NCBI RefSeq assembly: GCF_002001105.1
Contig: NZ_MUNP01000021.1
Span: 20,082-84,081 of the forward strand
Direction: 5' to 3'
Source: Rhodanobacter sp. C06
Lineage (GTDB): Bacteria > Pseudomonadota > Gammaproteobacteria > Xanthomonadales > Rhodanobacteraceae
Length of the DNA: 64,000 nucleotides
Positions 26,441 through 36,253 of this stretch are shown here, in pieces. Each line of letters opens with the position of its first letter. Position 1 is the stretch's first letter. A model generated the notes under the pieces. The model ran no database searches, was not told the DNA's origin, and saw nothing but the letters and a program-made list of their open reading frames with translations. The position numbers were made by a program, and so were the translations under genes.

Positions 26441-28861
26441 TCACTCGTAGCGCAAGGCGATGGCCGGATCGACGCGCAGCGCGCGCAGCAGCGGCACCAG
26501 CGCGGCCAGCACAGACACGCCGATCACCAACAACAACACAGGTACGAACACCGCCGGATCATGTGCGCGCGTGTGCAGACCCGGGTCGGCCAGCACACCC
26601 GATCCCGGCACCGCCAGCAGCAGGCCGATGCCGAGTCCCAGACCGAGCTGCCACGTCAGCTGCCGCGCCACATCGCGCGCGATGGCGCCATGCCCGGCGC
26701 CGATCGCGCGGCGGATGCCCAACTCGCGCGTGCGCTGCGCCACCGAGAACGCCAGCACGCCGTACAGGCCTGCACCGGCCAGCAGCAGCGCGACCACCCC
26801 CAGCACCGCGAACACCTCGGTCAGCACCAGCATCTTGACGCGCGATATCGCCATCGCCCTTGCCTGGCTATACACCGCGTGGACGGCCGCCTGCGGGTCC
26901 ACCCCGCGCACCACGGCGGTCAGTTGCCGCCCATAAGTTTCCGCGTCGGCATGCGTGCGCACCGCCAGCCCCATGCCCCGGCGCAGCGGCCCCTGGTCCG
27001 CGGATTGCTCCAGCGGCAGCAGCAGGCCGGGCAGCGGCCTTTCCAGCGCGCTGTCCAGTTGCAACGGCTCGATCACGCCGACGACGGTCAGCGTGCGGGC
27101 GTGCATGCGGCCCGGCCACAACACCAGCTTGCGGCCCAGCGCATCACCATGCGGCCACATCGCCTCGGCCAGCTTGGCATCGACCACGGCCACCGGCGTG
27201 CTGTCCGCGCGATCACGCGTATCGAAGAAGCGCCCCGCACGCAGGCGCACGCCATAAGTGGCGAGGAAATGCGGATCGACGATGCCCATCTGCACCCGCG
27301 GCCAGCCATCCGACGGTTGCGGCTGACTCGGCAGCGACACGTCCTCGTGGCTACCCAATGTGGCGCTTGGAATGGTGTCCGAGGCGGAGGCGTCGATCAC
27401 CGCGGGATCGCTGCGCAGGCGTTCGACCACGGTATCGAAGAAGCGGATGCGCTGCGCATCGTCCGCATAGCGTGCGGAGGGCAAGGCCACGTCCGCGGTG
27501 AGCACCTGCGCGGCATGCATGGCGCCCACCGAGCGCGCCGCCATCAGGCTGCCCAGCGCCCGCACGAACGTGCCCGCGCCCACCAGCAACACCACGGTCA
27601 GCACCACCTCGGCCACCACCAGCACCTTCGCCACCTGGGCGAAACCGCTGCCGGAGCCCTTGCTGCCGTCGCGCAGCGCGTCCTGCAGGTCGGCCCGCGC
27701 GGCACGCCAGGCGGGTACCAGCCCGGCCAGCGCGGTACACAGCACGGCCACGCCGAAACCGAACAGCAGCACCCGGCCATCGATGCCGAAGCGCAGGAAC
27801 ATGTCCGGCGGATTGTCACGGGCGACGAACACGTCAATCAACCAGCGATTGCCGAACTGCATGATCGGCACGGCCACCGCCAGCGCCGCCACGCTGAGCA
27901 GCAGGCTTTCCGCCAGCACGCCCGCCATCAGGCGTGCGCGACCGCCTCCCAGCGCACTGCGCAGGGCCAGTTCGCGGCGCCGGCTCAGGGTCTGCACCAG
28001 TTGCAGGTTGGCCACGTTGACGCAGGCCAGCAGCAGTACCAGCGCGGTGGCACCAAACATCATCCACACCCAGCCACGGACGTTCTCGGGAATGAAGCTC
28101 AGGGCCAGCGGCTTGATTGTCAGCGACCGCCCGCGCTGGTCCATCGGCAGGGCGAGCTGCATCGCATCCGCCCTGGCGGCGAGTTCCGCGCGCGCCTGCG
28201 CCAGGTCGACGGACGGCAGCAACCGGGCCACGCCCTGGATGTCGAGATACTGCCGCTGCTGCAGCCGAAGCGGCATCCACAACTGGCTGGCCTGCGGAAA
28301 ACCGAAATCCGCGGACAGCACGCCGATCACCGTGGCCAGCTCGCCGTCCACTTGCACCGCGCGCCCCACGATATGCGGATCGGCATGGAAATCGTGCCGC
28401 CACAGCGTCTCGCTCAGCAGCACCACGGGCGCCCCGCCCGGCACCTCGTCGGAGGCGATGAAGCCGCGGCCGAGGATGGGCTTCACGCCCAACAAATCCA
28501 TCATCGAGGCGGTGAGCAGGGCGCCGCGCGAAAAATTCGCGCCGCCGCCGCTGTCCAGGTTGAAGCCGGTGGTGGCATAGGCGCCCAGCGCATCCACGCT
28601 GCGCAGATGCCCCTGCAACTGCAGGTACTGGTCGCTGTCGATGTCGCCGATGCCGTTACCGTCGAACGACTGCTCGCCGATCGCCACCAGCCGATTCGCC
28701 TGCGGAAACGGCATCGGCCGCAGGATCATCGTGTTGACCAGGCCGAACAGGAACAGCACCACGCCCAGCCCCACGCCCAGCATGCCCACCGACAACAAGG
28801 CATACCCTGGCCGCCGCATCAGCCGCCGCCACGCCTGACGCAACTCGCGCACGATCATCAT
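26441..28861 (-). CDS. FtsX/MacB-type ABC permease, duplicated domains (third of three)
   Basis: An 806-residue membrane protein: an N-terminal membrane helix after RELRQAWRRLMRRPGYALL, a MacB-like periplasmic core, an FtsX-type helix block (MMFGATALVLLLACVNVANLQL), then a second periplasmic core and a second FtsX block ending LVPLLRALRVDPAIALRYE. The duplicated layout and length match the ADOP class of permeases. It is the most divergent of the three tandem permeases. Its start overlaps the stop of the preceding permease (ATGA). Such permeases usually couple ATP hydrolysis to mechanical work in the periplasm or to lipid, lipoprotein or peptide export. The substrate is unknown. Confidence 0.85.
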   Translation of the reverse strand: MMIVRELRQAWRRLMRRPGYALLSVGMLGVGLGVVLFLFGLVNTMILRPMPFPQANRLVAIGEQSFDGNGIGDIDSDQYLQLQGHLRSVDALGAYATTGFNLDSGGGANFSRGALLTASMMDLLGVKPILGRGFIASDEVPGGAPVVLLSETLWRHDFHADPHIVGRAVQVDGELATVIGVLSADFGFPQASQLWMPLRLQQRQYLDIQGVARLLPSVDLAQARAELAARADAMQLALPMDQRGRSLTIKPLALSFIPENVRGWVWMMFGATALVLLLACVNVANLQLVQTLSRRRELALRSALGGGRARLMAGVLAESLLLSVAALAVAVPIMQFGNRWLIDVFVARDNPPDMFLRFGIDGRVLLFGFGVAVLCTALAGLVPAWRAARADLQDALRDGSKGSGSGFAQVAKVLVVAEVVLTVVLLVGAGTFVRALGSLMAARSVGAMHAAQVLTADVALPSARYADDAQRIRFFDTVVERLRSDPAVIDASASDTIPSATLGSHEDVSLPSQPQPSDGWPRVQMGIVDPHFLATYGVRLRAGRFFDTRDRADSTPVAVVDAKLAEAMWPHGDALGRKLVLWPGRMHARTLTVVGVIEPLQLDSALERPLPGLLLPLEQSADQGPLRRGMGLAVRTHADAETYGRQLTAVVRGVDPQAAVHAVYSQARAMAISRVKMLVLTEVFAVLGVVALLLAGAGLYGVLAFSVAQRTRELGIRRAIGAGHGAIARDVARQLTWQLGLGLGIGLLLAVPGSGVLADPGLHTRAHDPAVFVPVLLLVIGVSVLAALVPLLRALRVDPAIALRYE

Positions 28862-31302
28862 CACTCCCCCCTCAAGGCGCGCATCGGCGCCACGCGCGCC
28901 GCACGCAGGGCCGGCAGCAGGCAGGCGAGCAGACCAGCGACGGCGAGTACCACGCAGACGCCGAACACCACCGTCGGGTCGAAGGCGTTGCTGCGGCCGA
29001 GCAGGGTCATCAGCAGCACGGCCATGGCGTGCGAGGCGGTCAGCGCAGTCGCCACGCCGATCGCCAGCCCCAGCGCGATCTGGCCGAGACCGCCGCGCAT
29101 CACCAGTTGCAACAGTCGCCACGGCGCGGCGCCCAGTGCCATGCGCACGCCGAACTCGCGCTCGCGCGCGGCCACCGCCACGGCCATCACCGCATACAGG
29201 CCGGCCGCGGCGAGCAGCAGCGCCAGCGCGGCAAACAGGCCGATCAGCCACAGGCTGAGCCGCGCGCTCGCCGTGGTCTGCTGCACGATGTGCTGCATCG
29301 TGCGCAGGTTGGCGATGGGCTGCTCGGGTGCGATCTCGGCCAGCGCCGCGCGCACGCCAGCCTGCCAGTCCATCGGGTTGCCGTGGCCGCGCAGCGCGAA
29401 GCGCAGCGGCTCCAGTCGGCGAACCAATGCCATCACCGGATCGGGCATCTGCGCCAGCGGGACATACAACACCGGCTGCATCGGCTGTAGCGGCCCCTTC
29501 TGGTAGGTGGCGCCCACCACGCCGACGATGCGCAGCGAAATTGGTTTGTCGTCGACACCCGTCATCTCGATACGCTTGCCCACCGCATGACCGGCGTAGT
29601 ACTTGTCGGCCAAGTCTTGGCTAGCGATGGCCACCCGCTCGCTTCCTCCTGTGTCGTCACGTGTGAAGTCCCGCCCTTTCAGCAACGGGATGGAGAACAA
29701 GCGGAAAAAACCATCCCCAATGCCGTGGTACTGGGACGCGAATTCCCGCAGGTCCGGTGTGTGCAGGGAGGTTTGCAGCTGACCCACCATGCCGTCGCTG
29801 GCGGGCAGGTTGGTCGTCACTACGACATCGGTAACACCGGGGATTGCCTTGAGCCGTTGCACCAGCCGCTGCGAAACACTCCACACCGAGGCCACGTCGG
29901 GGTAATCCGCCTGCACCGGTGCCAAATCGAAGGTGAGCACATTGCTGTCGTCAAAGCCCAGCTGCAGCCGCGACGCGTCGTAGAGCCCGTGCATGAACAC
30001 GCCGGCCGCGCACAGCAGCACCGCCGCCAACGCCACCTGCGCCACTACCAGCACACGGCCGACCCGACCGCTGCGCAGGCCGATGCCGCTGCGCCCGCCC
30101 TCGCGCAATTCATCCACCGTGGTCGCGCTGCGGCTGCGCCACGGCGCCAGCCCAGCCGCCAGCAACGCGCCAAGCAGGCCCTCCGCGAAGGCCAGCAGCC
30201 ATGCCGTCACGCCCACATGCAGGCGCCCGCCCCACAGCCATTCGGCGGGAATGAAACCTTGCAGCAGGGCGAGTCCGATCGTCGCCAGCAGCATGCCCAG
30301 CAGCGCGCCGCCTCCTCCCACCAGCAAGCCCTCGCCCAGCGCCGGCAGCATCAACCGCAGCCACGGCGCGCCCAATGCACTAAGCACCGCGGCGTCGTGG
30401 TTGCGCGCCAACGCGCGCAGCAACATCAGGTTGGTCAAGTTCACCTGCGCAATAAGCAGCACCAACAGCGCGCTGGCCATGAACAGCAGCAACATCGGCC
30501 GCGCACCCTGCCGCAGAATGGATGCCATGTTCTCGGCGCCGAAGCGCGGCTTCTTCCAGTTGCCGCCCATGGCCATGTCGCGATACATCGTGCGCTCGCG
30601 CGCATCGACCTGTGCCGACACCGCGGCGATGTCGGCGCCGGGCGCCAGTCGCGCGAGCGCCACGGTGCCGTTGTGGCTGTAATCATGGCTGCCTTCCGGC
30701 AACGCTGTCGGCAACATCACGTCGCCCGGCCCCAGCACCGTGTTGAAGGCGGCCGGCAGCACGCCGACGATGGTGTGCGGCACGCCTTCCACCTGCAGGC
30801 TGCGGCCGATCACATGCATGTCGCCGCCGTAGCTGCGCTGCCAGAATCCGTAGCCGAGGATGGCCGCGGGCGGCCCGTGTGGACGATCCTCCTGCGCATC
30901 GAAGTTGCGCCCCAGCACCGGCTGCAAGCCCAGCGTAGGCAGGAGCCCTCTGTCCATGCGAATCAGCGGCACCTGAACCGGCACGCCTGCGCCGGCGACA
31001 TTCACCGTCGAACCCGGCCACCACAGCCCCAGCGACGCCACGCCGTCGAGCTTGTCCAGGTACTGGTATTCGTGCGGTGAGATGCTGCCCACTAGGCTGG
31101 TGTCGCGGATCTGGCCCAGCACCACCAACTGCGACGGCTGCGGCACCGGCAAGGGCCGCCACAAGCTGTCCTGGATCAGCGTGGCCACCGCCACGCTGGC
31201 GCCGATGCCCAGCGCCAGCACGCCCGATGCCAGCAGCAGGAAACCGGGTCGGCGCAGGCTGGCGCGCCATGAGCGCCAGATCTCGGTGAGCCAGATGTTC
31301 AT
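28861..31302 (-). CDS. FtsX/MacB-type ABC permease, duplicated domains (second of three)
   Basis: An 813-residue protein with the same duplicated layout as its neighbours. The N-terminus IWLTEIWRSWRASLRRPGFL and the C-terminus LLPALRAARVAPMRALRGE are nearly the same as in the first permease, which points to a tandem duplication of these two genes. The internal helix block LMLLRALARNHDAAVLSALG and the final helices IGLFAALALLLAAAGLYAVM are typical FtsX segments. The first permease stops 33 bp upstream of this ATG. The third permease begins within its stop codon. Confidence 0.85.
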   Translation of the reverse strand: MNIWLTEIWRSWRASLRRPGFLLLASGVLALGIGASVAVATLIQDSLWRPLPVPQPSQLVVLGQIRDTSLVGSISPHEYQYLDKLDGVASLGLWWPGSTVNVAGAGVPVQVPLIRMDRGLLPTLGLQPVLGRNFDAQEDRPHGPPAAILGYGFWQRSYGGDMHVIGRSLQVEGVPHTIVGVLPAAFNTVLGPGDVMLPTALPEGSHDYSHNGTVALARLAPGADIAAVSAQVDARERTMYRDMAMGGNWKKPRFGAENMASILRQGARPMLLLFMASALLVLLIAQVNLTNLMLLRALARNHDAAVLSALGAPWLRLMLPALGEGLLVGGGGALLGMLLATIGLALLQGFIPAEWLWGGRLHVGVTAWLLAFAEGLLGALLAAGLAPWRSRSATTVDELREGGRSGIGLRSGRVGRVLVVAQVALAAVLLCAAGVFMHGLYDASRLQLGFDDSNVLTFDLAPVQADYPDVASVWSVSQRLVQRLKAIPGVTDVVVTTNLPASDGMVGQLQTSLHTPDLREFASQYHGIGDGFFRLFSIPLLKGRDFTRDDTGGSERVAIASQDLADKYYAGHAVGKRIEMTGVDDKPISLRIVGVVGATYQKGPLQPMQPVLYVPLAQMPDPVMALVRRLEPLRFALRGHGNPMDWQAGVRAALAEIAPEQPIANLRTMQHIVQQTTASARLSLWLIGLFAALALLLAAAGLYAVMAVAVAAREREFGVRMALGAAPWRLLQLVMRGGLGQIALGLAIGVATALTASHAMAVLLMTLLGRSNAFDPTVVFGVCVVLAVAGLLACLLPALRAARVAPMRALRGE

Positions 31303-31335
31303 GCGCGAACCTCGTGAGTCGTCGCTTCCATCGTC

Positions 31336-33833
31336 CTATTCCCCGCGCAGGGCGCGCATCGGCGCCACCCGCGCCGCACGCAGCGCCGGCAGCAGGCAGG
31401 CGAGCAGGCCGGCGGCGGCGAGCACGACGCACACGCCAACCCATACGAACGGATCGAGGACGCCGCGGCCAATCTCCTGCAGCACGGCGCCCAGCATCCG
31501 CGACAACGCGAGCGTGATGGCCAGGCCCAGCAGCAGGCCGACCGCGAGCTGCCGACCGCCAGCCTGCAGCACCAGGCGCACCAACCCGGACGGCGACGCA
31601 CCGAGCGCCATGCGCACGCCGAGTTCGCGCTGCCGAGTCGCTACCGCCACCGTCATCACGGCATACATCCCGGCAGCTGCCAAGCCAAGCGCCAACAGCG
31701 CGAATGTCCCGACCAGGAACAGGATGCGGCGCGTGTCGTCGGTGGTGGCGCGCACGATCTGGTCCATCGTCGCCAGATTGGCGATCGGTTGCTCCGGCGC
31801 CACCTCGGCAACGGCGGCATGGACGGCCTGGCGATAGCTGTCCGGATTGCCTTGCACGCGCAGCGCGAAGCGCAGCGGCTGGAACGAGCGGAACACCCGC
31901 AGGATGTGTTCCGGCATCTGTGCAAACGGCAGGTAGAGGAACGAACGCTGCCGGTCGTCCAGCGGGCCGTATTGCCGCGTATCGCCGACCACGCCGACGA
32001 TGCGTGCGGTCACCGGACGCGAGGCCGGGTCGCTGGCCATCACCTTGCCCACCGCGTAGCCGCTGTAGTCGTTGACGACGACCTCCTTGCCCAGCGCATG
32101 GCCGCCGTACTCGCGCTCGGCCAGCGTCCAGTTCACGATGGCCACCGGCTCGCTGCCGGCCGTATCGCTCGCGTCGAAGGATCGCCCGGCACCCACGGGA
32201 ATGCGGAACGTGGAGAAGTAATCGGCCGTGACGCCGCGGATCTGCGGATTGGGATCGAAGTAACCCTGCCCCGGCGCATGGACGCCACCCATGTTGAACT
32301 GCTGGGCGAACCCGCCCGCCGGCAAGCCATTGGTGACGGCCACCTGATCGACGCCAGGTAGCGCATGCAGGCGCATCACCAGTCGCCGCACCAGCGTCTG
32401 CGTGGAGGCGATGTCCGGGTTGTCGGCCCGCACCGGCGCCAGGTCGAAGGTGAGAATGTGGTCGCTGGCGAATCCCAGCGGCGTGCGCGCCGCGGCATAG
32501 AGCGCATGCAGAAACAGGCCGGCACCGCACATCAGGCAGGTCGCCAAGCCCATTTGCGCCACCACCAGGCCCCGCCCCAGCCGGCCGCTGTGGCGACCCT
32601 GGCTGCGGCCCCCTTCATGCATGGCCTCCTGCACGGAAACCGCAGCCAGTCCGCGCCATGCACCGAACGCCGCCGCCAGCAGCGCGCCCGACATGGCGAT
32701 GGCCAGTGCCAGCCAGACCACGCCTGCCGGCATGCGCAGGGCCTCCCCCTGCGTCCAACTGGCCGGAGCGTAATGGCCGAACACGGCCAAGCCCGCCGCG
32801 GCCAGCCCCAGGCCGGCGATGGCGCCGCCCGCGCCCACCAGCGCACCCTCGGCGCAGGCGGGCAAGGCAAGGCGCCATGCTGGAGCACCAAGGGCCTGGC
32901 GTACGACGGCATCGTGGCCACGCGACAGGCTGCGCAGCAACATCAGGTTGCCAAGGTTGACCAGCGCGATCACCAGCACGCACAGGGCGCTGGCCAGGAA
33001 CAGCAACATGACCGGACGCTGGTCCTGGTGCAGCGCAGCCTGCAACGGCACGCTGCCGAAGTGCACGTGCTTCCAGTATTCAGCCTCGTCATCGGCGAGT
33101 CTCGCGTACATGGCATGCATCGCGGCATCCACCTGCGCGTCCACCGCCGCGGCACCATTGTCGGGCGCCAGCCGCGCGATCGCGATGAAGTTGGTGCCGT
33201 CGTCGTAGGTGCGCGGGGGCAACGCCAGCGGCAACATGATGTCGCCGTCGCCGAACTGGTCGAAACTGGCGGGCAGGACGCCGACGATGGTGTGCGGCAC
33301 GCCTTCGACGCTCAAGCGCTGGCCGATCACCGTTGGTGCGCCGCCAAAGCGCCGCAGCCAGTAGCCGGCGGTGAGGATCACCGCCCTGGGGCCGTTTGGA
33401 CTGTCCTCCTGCTGCGAGAAGTCGCGCCCCAGCTGCATCCTCACGCCGAGCGTGGGCAGCAGGCCCCGATCGGCCAGGAGGGCGTACACCTGCTCCGGCG
33501 TGCCGTCGCCGGACACATTGAACGCCGTCGGCTCATCCTTGATGAGGCCCATCGAGCTGATTCCCTTGATCGAGGCCATGTGCTGGTACTGCTGGGGCGA
33601 TACGCTGTCGAGCAGTTGCCCTTGTCTCGCCGGGCCCAGCGCAATCAGTCGTTCCGGCGCGGCATATGGCAAGGGCCGCAGGAGCACGTGGTCGACCAGC
33701 ACGAATATCGCTGCGCTGGCGGCTATGCCCAGCGCCAGCACCACGCTCGCCAGCAGCAGGAAGCCGGGCCGGCGCAGGCTGGCGCGCCATGCCTGCCAGA
33801 TCTCGGCGAGCCAGATTGTGGCCGGCGCGGCGT

Positions 33834-33837
<4 letters not shown>
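31336..33837 (-). CDS. FtsX/MacB-type ABC permease, duplicated domains (first of three)
   Basis: An 833-residue protein if read from GTG 33837, which overlaps the ATPase stop (GTGA). The N-terminus then reads VNAAPATIWLAEIWQAWRAS and lines up with the second permease. It has two MacB-like periplasmic cores and two FtsX helix blocks (GNLMLLRSLSRGHDAVVRQ; VGTFALLALGLAAAGMYAVM), ending APMRALRGE. No suitably placed ATG exists, and the alignment with the paralogue supports the GTG start. It would form the transmembrane part of the transporter together with, or as an alternative to, the next two permeases. Confidence 0.84.
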
Positions 33838-34598
<761 letters not shown>

Positions 34599-34616
34599 AA
34601 AAGCTCCAGAAGATGT

Positions 34617-34707
34617 GTAGGAGCGCACCCTGTGCGCGATGGCTTTGCTTTCGCAGGAGCGGCTTCAGCCGCGACTGGCGCGACGAATCGCGGCTGAAGC
34701 CGCTCCT
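34617..34707. repeat. GTAG-type palindromic repeats (one partial unit plus one 20-bp-arm hairpin)
   Basis: A unit GTAGGAGCGCACCCTGTGCG at 34617-34636 (continuing to 34643) is followed by a perfect inverted repeat with 20-bp arms at 34655-34674 and 34688-34707 (AGGAGCGGCTTCAGCCGCGA and its complement). They fill the 115-bp gap between adaptor and ATPase genes. The hairpin could lower downstream transcription or stabilise the upstream message. Confidence 0.85.
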
Positions 34708-34713
34708 ACGGGG

Positions 34714-35967
34714 TTATCGCAGCTTGATGCGATCGTATTTGTCCCATTGGCTGGTGTCGGAAAGGATCACCCGGTCGCCGGCTTTCAATCCACGCAGGAT
34801 CTCCACGCGATCAACCGAGGCGGCGCCGATGCGCACCGGCACGCGGCTCGCGGTGTCGCCGCCGGGATCGAGGCGGAACAGGCTGAGGTCGCCGTCGGCC
34901 TTGGCCAGCGCGGGGCGGCCCACCGAGAGCACGTCGTGCAACTGGGCGATCAGGATGCGGCCATCGACGGAGAGGTCGGGCCGCGCACCCTCCGGCAGCT
35001 TGCCGGCGAGGTTCACGTCCACCTGCACGCTGCCGTTGCGCACGGCCGGGTCGATGCGCTCCACCTTGCCGTCGATCAGTCCGTTATGGGTGTCCACGCT
35101 CACCGGCATGCCCAGCGCCACGTCCTTGGCCTGCACCTCGGGCACCTGCAGCCGTGCGATAAGCACGTCGGGCCTGGCCACGCGCGCGAGGTTGGCGCCG
35201 GCGGCGACCTGGGCGCCTTCCTGCACCGCCACTTCCTGCAGCACGCCGGCGATGCCGGCCTTCACCTCGAGCGCGTCGGCCTGGCGCTGGCGCAGTTGCA
35301 GGTTGCTCTGCTGCTGCATCAGCGCAGCCTGCACCGCGTCGATCTGCGCCTTCATGCTGGCAGCGAACGCAGTTACGCGCTGCCGCTCGATGCCACTGCG
35401 TTCCTTCAATTGCGCCAGTGCGATCTGGCCTTGCTCGAATTGCACGCGTGGAATCAGGTGCTCCTTCGCGGCGACGGCGTCGGCGTCGGCCTTGACCTTG
35501 GCCGATGCGTAGTCGGACTGCGCCTGCGCCAGCGCACTGCGCTGGTCGAGCAGTTGCGATTCGAGCTCCGCGCGCTTGGCGGCCACCTGCGCCTGCGCAG
35601 CGGCCAGCTGCGCCTGCGCGTTGCGCAACGCGTCCTCGGTCGCCGGATCGGACAGGCGCATCAGCACAGTGTCGGGCTGCACGCTCGTGCCGGGCCACAC
35701 CAGGACCTTTTCCACGGTGGCCGGCGTGGCGGCGGCCAGCCAGCGGATCTCGCGCGGCACCAGGGTGCCGGTGGCGCGCACCTCGCGCAGCATGTCGCCC
35801 TGCTGCACGGCATCGATCCACAGGCTGGAGCGATCCGCCACAGGCAAGGCCGGGCCCAGCCGCCATACCAGCACCGCCAGCGCGGCCACGGCCAGCACGC
35901 CGCCGCTCACCGCCAGTTTCAGTCGACGGCGCTTGCGGATGCCATAGATCGGGTTTGCGATATCCAT
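34714..35967 (-). CDS. Periplasmic adaptor (HlyD/MacA-type membrane fusion protein)
   Basis: A 417-residue protein with a short cytoplasmic start (MDIANPIYGIRKRRR), one membrane anchor (VSGGVLAVAALAVLVW), a lipoyl-like half (VREVRATGTLVPRE-type region near 70), a long coiled-coil hairpin (about 125-230, rich in Ala, Gln and Lys heptads), the second lipoyl half (VKAGIAGVLQEVAVQEGAQV) and beta-barrel domains. It should bridge the inner-membrane permeases to the periplasm or an outer-membrane channel. First gene of the operon. Start at ATG 35967. An upstream in-frame ATG at 36021 has no homologous lead sequence. Confidence 0.87.
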   Translation of the reverse strand: MDIANPIYGIRKRRRLKLAVSGGVLAVAALAVLVWRLGPALPVADRSSLWIDAVQQGDMLREVRATGTLVPREIRWLAAATPATVEKVLVWPGTSVQPDTVLMRLSDPATEDALRNAQAQLAAAQAQVAAKRAELESQLLDQRSALAQAQSDYASAKVKADADAVAAKEHLIPRVQFEQGQIALAQLKERSGIERQRVTAFAASMKAQIDAVQAALMQQQSNLQLRQRQADALEVKAGIAGVLQEVAVQEGAQVAAGANLARVARPDVLIARLQVPEVQAKDVALGMPVSVDTHNGLIDGKVERIDPAVRNGSVQVDVNLAGKLPEGARPDLSVDGRILIAQLHDVLSVGRPALAKADGDLSLFRLDPGGDTASRVPVRIGAASVDRVEILRGLKAGDRVILSDTSQWDKYDRIKLR

Positions 35968-36132
35968 GCGCCATGCATGGCAAGCCGCGTGCCACCCTGC
36001 GCCCAACACCCAAAACCGCATGGCATCGCCAATTCGGCGCGCCCGCGGCTGGGCGCATGCCTGGCCATCTGTCCGGATGCGGACGGCATCATCCGCCTGC
36101 GGACACCGCTCCCTGGCACGGACTCGGGCGCG

Positions 36133-36218
36133 GTAGGAGCGGCTTCAGCCGCGATGCTCCTGGCGCCTGTTCCGCCTCCGGGAAAGCCGAAGGGCATCGC
36201 GGCTGAAGCCGCTCCTAC
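36133..36218. repeat. GTAG-type palindromic repeat with 23-bp arms
   Basis: Arms 36133-36155 (GTAGGAGCGGCTTCAGCCGC...) and 36196-36218 are perfect complements around a 40-nt loop. It is the same family as at 34655-34707 and 55982-56037. It lies between the ppc end and the adaptor start. The remaining sequence 35968-36253 shows no gene. Confidence 0.88.
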
Positions 36219-36253
36219 GCACGCCGGCTATTGCACGCCCTGCGGGGGTGTCG